From: Dehalococcoidia bacterium
GTDB lineage: Bacteria > Chloroflexota > Dehalococcoidia > GIF9 > AB-539-J10
NCBI GenBank assembly: GCA_030603485.1
Contig: JAUVXS010000060.1
Span: forward strand, 1-10,038
Direction of reading: 5' to 3'
Length of the DNA: 10,038 nucleotides
Position 1 is the stretch's first letter. Every line of letters starts with the position of its first letter. Below the pieces are notes generated by a model that saw nothing but the letters and a program-made list of their open reading frames with translations, did not search any database and was not told the DNA's origin. Below are positions 1-5,346 of this stretch, one piece after another. The position numbers were made by a program, and so were the translations under genes.

Positions 1-93
1 GGAGCGGATATAGAGGAAATAAGGAGAAATGAGGCCAAGAGCTATGATAATTTAATGGGACGGCTTATCGAGTACCTTGGCCAGCTGGCGTAG
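1..93 (+). CDS. C-terminal end of an unidentified gene, cut by the window edge
   Basis: The reading frame is open from base 1 to a TAG at 91-93 and gives 30 residues ending IEYLGQLA. The composition (acidic and basic residues with regular Leu/Ile, such as EEIRRNEAKSYDNLMGRLIEYL) looks like an amphipathic helix, which supports real coding. Too little is visible to assign a family. No terminator hairpin is apparent just after the stop. The call rests only on an open frame of 30 codons at the edge, so chance is not excluded. Confidence 0.4.
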   Translation, partial: GADIEEIRRNEAKSYDNLMGRLIEYLGQLA

Positions 94-304
94 AATAACT
101 CTGTAGGGTCCGCAATAATCCCGGTAGAATGAAACATGCTCCCCGTTTCAACCCACAGGTAAAACACCTTAGCCACCGCGAAAGACCGCCTATGTTTTGA
201 TTAGTGCCTCAAAGTCAGTTGGGGCAACGGTAATCAGGCATATCACACAGAACGTCATGTTGTTACTAATTAGGCGACGTACTGTGCTGCAGTAGGCGAT
301 AAAG
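94..304. other. Non-coding stretch without a recognisable gene
   Basis: Both strands carry frequent stops here. The longest minus-strand frame I could read from an ATG is about 23 codons and has no ribosome binding site. I see no tRNA-like cloverleaf, no CRISPR-type repeat and no insertion-sequence ends. It sits between the end of the first gene and a radC 3' fragment, so it may be decayed mobile DNA, but nothing in it shows this directly. Confidence 0.5.
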
Positions 305-409
305 CACATCATCACAGGCGAAAATCGCTACTTCAGCTTTGCCGACGCCGGCTTGATTGAAGAATATAACTCGGATTTCTTAAGCCTTAAAGAGGGGAAA
401 AGAGCTTAA
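305..409 (+). pseudogene. radC: radC 3'-end fragment, copy 1
   Basis: Read in frame, these bases give HIITGENRYFSFADAGLIEE, then YNSDFLSLKEGKRA and a TAA stop. This is the C-terminal end of RadC-type JAB/MPN proteins, whose last segment typically reads like DHIIIGDNRYFSF(R/K)E-GLL. The catalytic part of RadC (the HxHPSG metal site) is absent, and the sequence before base 305 is not RadC-like, so this is a tail without a body. The same segment recurs in the same orientation at 3355-3459. Identity runs past the stop for about 8 bases (GCCAGAGC). The two copies match over the whole 105 nt without gaps. Confidence 0.75.
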
Positions 410-522
410 GCCAGAGCAGGATTTAACGACCTTAATAAGCTATCTGGGAGTTTTAGCTTTCGTCCACGGTTAAACGGGTGATAGATATTTTGGGGATGGA
501 GCTAAGGAATTCGATCATTTTT

Positions 523-1206
523 TTATTCATGATGTTCAAGTTTTATTGTTAACGTGAGAGAGTCAACGCCCTGCACAGCCATAGTAATTTCTGCCTGGGG
601 CACAATACCTTGCTCGGTTACCCAGAGTGTCACCTCTAGATTCATCTCAGGTTGTGTTCCATTCACCACGAAACAATTCTCGTAGGTGCTGGAGGGAACC
701 ACAATGTCCTCTTTCCCGATGGCAGTCATCTCTACGTTTAGCATCGGTAAACTATAAGGGGTCATCGAGGTGAATTGCGCTGAGTACCCCACATGAATGC
801 CCCCCCAGCGTTCGGGTGGTAATAAGAACGTCATTTGCATGGTTACGCTAACAAAAATGGTCGTGTCTGTTGACGTCGGAAGTGGCGGAGAAGAGTCACC
901 GTAACTCCATCCCAAAGACGTGGATCGAGGCACTGAATTCTTGAAGTCTCCAACCTCTCCATAAAAATTCCTTCCAACTTCTCCCATGGTGATATTTATG
1001 GAGAACTCTCCTTCGAATTGATAAGTCCTGTTGTTGACTGAGGAGAATTGTAGCTCTCCCACTCTAGATTCTTGGAAATAATAACCGTAAGTTGCGGAAT
1101 GGATTTTGGTCTCGGGCTCCGGTTTGAGAAAGGTATAGGCGGCAAAAGCGACGATAATGGCCAGACCAGCGAAAATGATTATAACTATTGGATTTTTACT
1201 TTTCAT
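523..1206 (-). CDS. Putative membrane-anchored extracytoplasmic protein, unknown function
   Basis: This encodes 227 residues. Residues 1-5 are short and basic (MKSKN). Residues 6-26 form one hydrophobic helix, read as an uncleaved signal anchor. The remaining roughly 200 residues are soluble, rich in Ser/Thr and aromatic residues with alternating polar and hydrophobic positions (for example EVTLWVTEQGIVPQAEITMAV), which suggests a beta-sandwich facing outside. There is no lipobox cysteine, and the only Cys is in ENCFVV near residue 180. The ATG start is preceded by AGGGA about 9 nt upstream. It is divergent from the membrane-GLUG gene and shares its promoter region, so the two may serve the same envelope function. 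I do not recognise the family, and no catalytic motif is visible. Confidence 0.75.
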   Translation of the reverse strand: MKSKNPIVIIIFAGLAIIVAFAAYTFLKPEPETKIHSATYGYYFQESRVGELQFSSVNNRTYQFEGEFSINITMGEVGRNFYGEVGDFKNSVPRSTSLGWSYGDSSPPLPTSTDTTIFVSVTMQMTFLLPPERWGGIHVGYSAQFTSMTPYSLPMLNVEMTAIGKEDIVVPSSTYENCFVVNGTQPEMNLEVTLWVTEQGIVPQAEITMAVQGVDSLTLTIKLEHHE

Positions 1207-1211
1207 TATAA

Positions 1212-1240
1212 TTCATCCCTGGGTAATCCCATGCTATAAT
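1212..1240 (+). promoter_or_regulatory. Promoter for the membrane-GLUG gene (extended -10)
   Basis: A perfect -10 TATAAT lies at 1235-1240 and is preceded by TGC, giving the extended -10 form TGnTATAAT. The -35 position (TTCATC, 1212-1217, 17-bp spacer) is poor, as is common when an extended -10 is present. The predicted start is near 1247, leaving a leader of about 44 nt before the ATG at 1291. Confidence 0.6.
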
Positions 1241-1250
1241 AATCTTCCTT

Positions 1251-1279
1251 AGTGTAAAAAGAAAAATGTGAATAGTCAA
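1251..1279 (-). promoter_or_regulatory. Promoter for the 523-1206 gene
   Basis: Read on the minus strand there is TTGACT (plus 1279-1274), a 17-bp spacer, then TACACT (plus 1256-1251). These match the sigma-70 consensus at 5/6 and 4/6 positions. The predicted start is near 1244. The footprint overlaps that of the opposing plus-strand promoter. Confidence 0.5.
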
Positions 1280-1290
1280 GGAAGAGGAAA

Positions 1291-3276
1291 ATGGCTGATT
1301 TCAAACGGGGTATCAAAGCTGGTGTAGTCGTCGGAATTGTCTACATGGTTATCCCTGCGATACTGGGAGCAATTTACCAAAATAATCCTTTGTCCGTCCC
1401 TCACTTTTTATACGGAGCTGGACTTACCCCCCTGTTCTCATTAGCGGCTTTAACGGATCCCTCATCCGTGATCTCTTTCCTTTTTCAATATATAGGCCGC
1501 GGAATCGTATTCGGGGTGGTTTTCGCAGCCCTGTACAATTTCCTCCCCGGCACCGCCAGCGTTAAAAAGGGAGTGGTGCTCTCGGCGTTCGTCTGGGTAC
1601 TCAGTGCAGTTGGGATTATTTACATAACCCCTGGATGGCCTACCGATGGCAGCTTTTCTTGGACTTATTGCGGTGGTGGAGCGGTTGTCCTGTCATCGGT
1701 TAGTCTGGCATTGGCTGGTATTATATCCGCTCTGGTCTTTGGCGCACTGACCGGCTTCTTGTGGGATAGGTTTCGGGGGAAAGAATTGGCAGAAGCAGGA
1801 AAAGGTAGTCCGGTATTGCTGCTCAGCTTCATTCTGGGGTTAGTAATTTGGGTACCAGTGGCTGTGCTATTCCTTCTAGCTGTGGTTATTAATAGAGGGG
1901 TTCCTGCAATACAGCCTGAATTTTGGTGGTCCGAGCTGCTTCTTATGTTGGTTGTCTTTCTCGGACTCCCCGGCTGGGTTCTCGCCCGCGCTGCCTGGAG
2001 GAGGACGAAGAGGGGCGAACCTGGGTTTAAATGGGGTGTGGCTGGAGGGGTGCTTATGGCACTGACCGGTATTATGCTGTTTCCCGGGGTCCTCGCCATT
2101 ATCGGCGGAGTGCTCAAGGGGCGTAAACCTGCCAACGAGCCCAGCACTGCCGCAAATGTTGGAAAACTGAACTGTTACATGCCAAGAGTTAGCATCTTTT
2201 TGATTACGGTAGCCTTTTTGATTACGGTAGCCTTAATTGCCGGGATGGTGGTAGGCTCTGGTCCTCCTTCCCAAAACCTGGAAATACGGACTTGGTATGA
2301 TTTGGATGCTGTCAGGGACAACTTGCGCGGTCATCACATTCTGATGAATGATCTCGATGCCACTACTGCCGGTTATACAGAGCTGGCGAGCCCGACAGCC
2401 AATCAGGGAAAGGGCTGGCAGCCAATTGGATACAGGCATTGGGATGGTCAGCAATGGGTTGGAGAAGGGTTCGAAGGGACTTTCGACGGTCAGGGATACA
2501 AGATAAGCGACCTGTTTATCAACCGCCCTGACGAGGATAGAGTCGGGCTTTTTGGTGCTGTCACGGAGGGAGGGGTCATCGAGAATGCTACCGTAATGAA
2601 CGCCGATGTGACGGGCAAGGGGAGTGTTGGTGGTCTGGTGGGATTTACTATGAAGGGCACTGTGAGTGGCTCCTATTCCAGCGCTAACGTGACTGGCACC
2701 TCGGGTGTTGGTGGCCTGGTGGGGAGTGGTGCCGGCACTGTGAGCAACTGCTATGCCACGAGCAGCGTGAGTGGCAATTCGAGCGTTGGCGGTCTAGTGG
2801 GATTTGAGGGTGGCGGCCCTGTGAGCGACTCCTATTCCACCGGCAGCGTGACTGGCAATTCGTCAGTTGGCGGCCTGGTGGGATGGAACTTTGACACTGT
2901 GAGCAACTCCTATTCTACAGGCAGCGTGACTGGCAATTCGTCAGTTGGCGGTCTGGCGGGAGGAAATGGAGGAAATGTCGCCTCTGTGAGCAAGTCCTAT
3001 TCCACTGGCAGCGTGAGTGGCAATTCGAGCGTTGGCGGTCTGGTGGGAGACAATGCTTATGGCACTGTGAGCGACTCCTTCTGGGATATCGAAACCAGCG
3101 GGCAAGCTACTTCGGATGGCGGGACGGGCAAGACCACGGCGGAAATGCAGGACATCGCCACCTTCTCAGGGGCGGCGTGGGACATAATCGCAGTCGCTCT
3201 AAGCCAGACTGACCCTTCCCATAGCTGGAATATCGTTGACGACGTGGCCTATCCTTTCCTGAGCTGGCAGTCGTAA
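1291..3276 (+). CDS. Multi-pass membrane domain fused to a GLUG-repeat extracellular domain
   Basis: This encodes 661 residues. The ATG follows AAGGA/GGAAGAGG in the preceding 12 nt. Residues 1-325 contain about eight or nine hydrophobic helices (near 10-29, 69-86, 95-112, 130-156, 174-200, 214-234, 246-273 and 301-323, with a weaker one at 41-55). From residue 330 the protein becomes a beta-helix-type repeat domain. It opens with WYDLDAV..LRGHHILMNDLD and FEGTFDGQGYKISDLFI, then carries six GLUG-motif units centred on VGGL(V/A)G at residues 446, 473, 499, 526, 552 and 581. It ends with FWDIETSGQATSDGGTGKTT and a SWNIVDD..YPFLSW cap, typical of GLUG proteins. GLUG repeats are known from surface and secreted proteins. 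An adhesive or structural surface role with a membrane anchor is inferred. Most GLUG proteins begin with a signal peptide, so the large membrane domain is the odd part. Confidence 0.85.
   Translation: MADFKRGIKAGVVVGIVYMVIPAILGAIYQNNPLSVPHFLYGAGLTPLFSLAALTDPSSVISFLFQYIGRGIVFGVVFAALYNFLPGTASVKKGVVLSAFVWVLSAVGIIYITPGWPTDGSFSWTYCGGGAVVLSSVSLALAGIISALVFGALTGFLWDRFRGKELAEAGKGSPVLLLSFILGLVIWVPVAVLFLLAVVINRGVPAIQPEFWWSELLLMLVVFLGLPGWVLARAAWRRTKRGEPGFKWGVAGGVLMALTGIMLFPGVLAIIGGVLKGRKPANEPSTAANVGKLNCYMPRVSIFLITVAFLITVALIAGMVVGSGPPSQNLEIRTWYDLDAVRDNLRGHHILMNDLDATTAGYTELASPTANQGKGWQPIGYRHWDGQQWVGEGFEGTFDGQGYKISDLFINRPDEDRVGLFGAVTEGGVIENATVMNADVTGKGSVGGLVGFTMKGTVSGSYSSANVTGTSGVGGLVGSGAGTVSNCYATSSVSGNSSVGGLVGFEGGGPVSDSYSTGSVTGNSSVGGLVGWNFDTVSNSYSTGSVTGNSSVGGLAGGNGGNVASVSKSYSTGSVSGNSSVGGLVGDNAYGTVSDSFWDIETSGQATSDGGTGKTTAEMQDIATFSGAAWDIIAVALSQTDPSHSWNIVDDVAYPFLSWQS
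2197..2232 (+). repeat. 18-bp perfect tandem duplication inside a transmembrane helix
   Basis: The 18-bp unit TTTTTGATTACGGTAGCC occurs twice in direct succession. It keeps the frame and duplicates six residues (FLITVA FLITVA) within the last membrane helix, residues 303-314. The identity is exact, which points to a recent slippage-type duplication. Confidence 0.9.
2614..3075 (+). repeat. Six-unit GLUG coding repeat, period about 78-87 bp
   Basis: The units are in frame, with VGGL(V/A)G codons starting at 2626, 2707, 2785, 2866, 2944 and 3031. At DNA level two subtypes exist. Units 4 and 5 share an exact 32-nt block (2842-2873 and 2920-2951, 78 bp apart). Units 3 and 6 share a different block (around 2762-2795 and 3008-3041). 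The repeat is part of the protein and not a CRISPR array or minisatellite. Confidence 0.85.
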
Positions 3277-3336
3277 CCCTTTATACGGCCATTTTCGGGC
3301 CAATAACCCTGGTGTTATGGGTCCCACCCCTCTATC

Positions 3337-3459
3337 CAGATTAAGGTCCTGGACCACATCATAATAGGCGAGAATCGCTACTTCAGCTTTGCCGATGCCG
3401 GCTTAATTGAGGAATATAACTCGGACTTCTTAAGCCTTAAAGAAGGAAAGAGGACTTAA
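3337..3459 (+). pseudogene. radC: radC 3'-end fragment, copy 2
   Basis: In frame it reads QIKVLDHIIIGENRYFSF, then ADAGLIEEYNSDFLSLKEGKRT and a TAA stop. The start of the RadC match lies slightly further upstream than in copy 1, taking in IKVLDH just before the shared segment. The frame continues open back to about 3307, but residues before 3337 are not RadC-like and no start codon is available. The RadC catalytic region is missing. It begins about 60 nt after the stop of the membrane-GLUG gene, in the same direction. The RadC tail match is strong, because this is the most conserved part of the RadC C-terminus. Confidence 0.8.
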
Positions 3460-3580
3460 GCCAGAGCGGAATTGAATTTATCCCTTAGCGCTTAAAAGCG
3501 ACTGGAAAAGTACACAATGCATCAGATTGTAATCTTGACTTCACGAAGGACATGCTGTTGTATACGCCTTGCGGCAATGT

Positions 3581-4156
3581 TCAAGAACCAAATAATTGCA
3601 TCGCCTCATGCACCAATTCGCTAAAGTAAACCAACGCAACACGGCAGATTGTAATCGGATCATTTCTTTCTAACGTCCCTCCCCGATGCTTAGTCGGAGC
3701 ATTTTTAATCCCAACTCTTGTAGCCCAATTGCCACCTTTTTTGATCGGAATTCGGCGTTCACGCGGCGTTCCTTTATCAACGAGCCAAAAAGGTCCGTCC
3801 GCCCCTATGACTATTGCTGCATTAGTAGATGGTGGTGAGCCAGCCTGATCAGTTGAAAATTCTATGATGGCCGTTGAAAAGTCCAATGTATGTTCACCTT
3901 TGTGAAAATCCTGTACCCTGGCAAGCTGAATGAACCTCAGTAGTTCATCATTTCTCATTTCTTTCTGCTTCAGTACATACCAATCATTGAATCCAGGAAT
4001 ATCATTACCTTCTTTCTGTAGTGCATTAGTTATTGCTCTGGCTGAGTTCAAGAAAGAGTTGAACAGCGCCCTGAATGAAGACGCATCACTAGCTCGATTG
4101 AGTTGATCCAGAATATTACGGGTATCTTCTAGTTTAGATTTCGTCTTTGAGAACAA
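3581..4156 (-). CDS. Hypothetical protein with a weak HEPN-like motif
   Basis: This encodes 191 residues. The start codon is TTG (plus 4156-4154). An in-frame TAA lies 12 nt before it and the next Met is only at residue 67, so TTG is the best start. No Shine-Dalgarno is visible. Residues 1-50 look helical (KLEDTRNILDQLN, FRALFNSFLNSARAITNALQKEG). They are followed by GFNDWYVLKQKEMRNDELLRFI and an R80-x4-H85 pair (RVQDFH). The helix pair followed by Rx4H resembles HEPN folds, but the usual Asn after Arg is absent, so RNase activity is uncertain. The C-terminal half (residues 90-160) is beta-rich and the last 25 residues are helical again. I do not recognise a named family. It sits alone between a radC scar and the small RNA unit. 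Confidence 0.65.
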   Translation of the reverse strand: MFSKTKSKLEDTRNILDQLNRASDASSFRALFNSFLNSARAITNALQKEGNDIPGFNDWYVLKQKEMRNDELLRFIQLARVQDFHKGEHTLDFSTAIIEFSTDQAGSPPSTNAAIVIGADGPFWLVDKGTPRERRIPIKKGGNWATRVGIKNAPTKHRGGTLERNDPITICRVALVYFSELVHEAMQLFGS

Positions 4157-4165
4157 GCTAGTTGA

Positions 4166-4194
4166 ATCTTATCAAGATACTGCCAATTTAACAA
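4166..4194 (-). promoter_or_regulatory. Candidate promoter for the 3581-4156 gene, near-leaderless
   Basis: On the minus strand, TTGTTA (plus 4194-4189), a 17-bp spacer and TAAGAT (plus 4171-4166) each match consensus at 4/6. Only 9 nt separate the -10 from the TTG codon, so the transcript would begin within a few nucleotides of the start codon. That fits the absence of a Shine-Dalgarno. Confidence 0.35.
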
Positions 4195-4256
4195 GAATTT
4201 ACATCCGAGGACATTAGCCCCCAATGATTCAACAATAAGCCAGATTGTGTAGCGCT

Positions 4257-4284
4257 GTGACTAATGATGTCTTTCTTGTATAAT
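4257..4284 (+). promoter_or_regulatory. Promoter of the small RNA / 10-codon ORF unit
   Basis: A perfect -10 TATAAT lies at 4279-4284, with GTGACT (4/6 match to TTGACA) at 4257-4262 and a 16-bp spacer. The predicted start is near 4291, at the first paired arm of the RNA. No larger gene lies downstream on this strand. Confidence 0.55.
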
Positions 4285-4345
4285 ATGTCTGAAGGCGGGT
4301 AGGGGTTGACAGTTTCAGGTGAGCCTTCAGAAAGGAGGTGTGTCT

Positions 4346-4378
4346 ATGAGTGAGAGTTGCGGGAGGTGCCCTGTCTAA
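4346..4378 (+). CDS. 10-codon ORF with perfect ribosome binding site (MSESCGRCPV)
   Basis: ATG at 4346 is preceded by AAAGGAGGTG (4331-4340), with 7 nt between AGGAGG and ATG. This is the strongest ribosome binding site in the window. The peptide is MSESCGRCPV, with two cysteines as CxxC, and the stop TAA lies in the loop of hairpin B. A translating ribosome would cover and melt the left arm of that hairpin, as in leader-peptide attenuators. No plus-strand gene follows, so what it would regulate is unclear. It may be a real micro-peptide or a leader; the strength and spacing of the ribosome site argue against chance. Confidence 0.5.
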   Translation: MSESCGRCPV

Positions 4379-4396
4379 ACAGGGACCTTCCAAGAT

Positions 4397-4433
4397 GAGA
4401 ATAGGACCATCCTCGGGTGGTCCTATTCTCTTT
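4397..4433 (+). terminator. Terminator-like hairpin, overlapping the stop of the convergent gene
   Basis: Arms at 4397-4409 and 4418-4430 pair perfectly over 13 bp with loop TCCTCGGG and are followed by TTT on the plus strand. The minus-strand prolyl isomerase gene ends at 4423, inside the right arm, so the element may also stop that transcript. On the minus strand no T-run follows, so termination there is less certain. Confidence 0.6.
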
Positions 4434-5085
4434 CAATCTCTATAGTTATCCGGGTTATGACATCACCTGACTCAATAATCTCAAGGATATCTATGCCCTC
4501 TATTAACTGACCAAATACCGAATGCTTGCCATCGAGATGGGGCTGAGGTGTATACGTGATGAAGAATTGGCAGCCATTGGTATTGGCCCCCGAGTTGGCC
4601 ATCGATAGCGCACCTGTGACATGGGTATGCTCGCTGAATTCATCGTCAAATTGGTAGCCAGGATTACCAGTGCCGTCGCCAATGGGGCATCCTCCTTGAG
4701 CGACGAAGCCAGGGATAACCCGGTGAAACGTAAGGCCATCATAGAATCCATCGCGAGCTAGGAATACAAAGTTGTTCACTGTCATTGGAACATCTCTGGC
4801 GAATAGCTCCAGAACCAGATTCCCCCTTTCCGTTTCAATTGTAGCCGTGTATTGCTTACCAGTACCGATTGTCATCGCTGGCGGGGCTGAGTAGATCCTG
4901 GGTTTTGATGATAGAACATTCTCCCCTTCCTGAGCAGGCATTCTGGCAATCACCACTATGAGGGCGATGGCAGCGGCGGCACCTAACACGATCAGCAGCT
5001 TCTTCTTCGTTGACAAACTTCTCGTTTGTCTTGATTGTGGTTTCTTGCGCCCAGACGACCGTCGGCTCTTATCCTTTCGTGCCAT
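4423..5085 (-). CDS. Membrane-anchored cyclophilin-type peptidyl-prolyl cis-trans isomerase
   Basis: This encodes 220 residues. Residues 1-28 are strongly basic (many K/R/S), residues 29-47 are one hydrophobic anchor, and residues 48-75 form a linker. The cyclophilin domain spans about 78-218. Its signatures are FHRVIPGFVAQGGCP at 120-134 with catalytic Arg122, SMANSGANTNGCQFFIT at 161-177, and HLDGKHSVFGQLIEG at 183-197. The basic N-terminus followed by the anchor places the catalytic domain outside the cytoplasmic membrane, where it would speed folding of exported proteins at X-Pro bonds. His183 stands where eukaryotic cyclophilins have the cyclosporin-binding Trp, as is common in bacteria. 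No strong Shine-Dalgarno is seen before the ATG. Its own promoter lies just upstream, so it is probably monocistronic. Confidence 0.95.
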   Translation of the reverse strand: MARKDKSRRSSGRKKPQSRQTRSLSTKKKLLIVLGAAAAIALIVVIARMPAQEGENVLSSKPRIYSAPPAMTIGTGKQYTATIETERGNLVLELFARDVPMTVNNFVFLARDGFYDGLTFHRVIPGFVAQGGCPIGDGTGNPGYQFDDEFSEHTHVTGALSMANSGANTNGCQFFITYTPQPHLDGKHSVFGQLIEGIDILEIIESGDVITRITIEIERE

Positions 5086-5124
5086 TCTTCCGAACCGTCC
5101 CAGTAATGCTCTTACTTACCGGTC

Positions 5125-5153
5125 AATATACCATAAGTCCTCAAGCGAGTGAA
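5125..5153 (-). promoter_or_regulatory. Promoter for the prolyl isomerase gene (extended -10)
   Basis: On the minus strand, TTCACT (plus 5153-5148), a 17-bp spacer and TATATT (plus 5130-5125) occur. The -10 is preceded by TGG, giving an extended TGn form. The predicted start is near 5118, about 33 nt before the ATG. The rest of the 261-nt gap between this gene and the MATE stop (5154-5346) shows no gene and no clear terminator. Confidence 0.5.
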
Positions 5154-5346
5154 GTTGATCTGGATTGCTCTCACAAAATAGCATAGGATTTCTCCCGTTT
5201 AGCGTGAGTGTTTGATGTGGCATGGTCACAATACAATATTCCTGATTTGTGTAATGAGGTCACAAAACAAGTTAATGTTATCATAGAGGGCCAGAGTGTA
5301 TGATGCATCTTCAGTTGGATCTACACTGGATGCAAATAATGTCCAG

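Larger units (their letters stand above)
4291..4434 (+). ncRNA. Putative structured small RNA, about 145 nt
   Basis: Three inverted repeats follow the promoter. Arm pair A is TCTGAAGGC (4288-4296) with GCCTTCAGA (4323-4331), 9 bp perfect with a 26-nt loop; the first bases may precede the transcript start. Hairpin B is 4361-4374 with 4379-4391, a 13-bp stem with one bulged G, one G-U pair and a CTAA loop. Hairpin C is 4397-4409 with 4418-4430, 13 bp perfect with an 8-nt loop, followed by TTT, and looks like a terminator. Between A and B lie a perfect anti-SD-complementary AAAGGAGGTG and a 10-codon ORF. No known RNA family is recognised. It could be a stand-alone regulatory RNA, a small-protein mRNA, or a leader that has lost its downstream gene. 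Confidence 0.5.

Noticed and set aside
163..231. Short minus-strand frame of about 23 codons
   Set aside because: It lacks a ribosome site and any recognisable sequence; length is within chance.
1665..2454. Minus-strand open frames inside the membrane-GLUG gene
   Set aside because: They lie antisense to a well-supported membrane-protein frame, have Pro/Ser/Thr/Arg-rich low-complexity translations and lack ribosome sites.
2614..3075. Regular repeats considered as a CRISPR array
   Set aside because: Units are in frame, lack unique spacers of constant length and encode the GLUG motif.
4503..5152. Frames on both strands overlapping the prolyl isomerase gene
   Set aside because: The cyclophilin frame has full family signatures; the others show no family features and one only runs into the promoter region.
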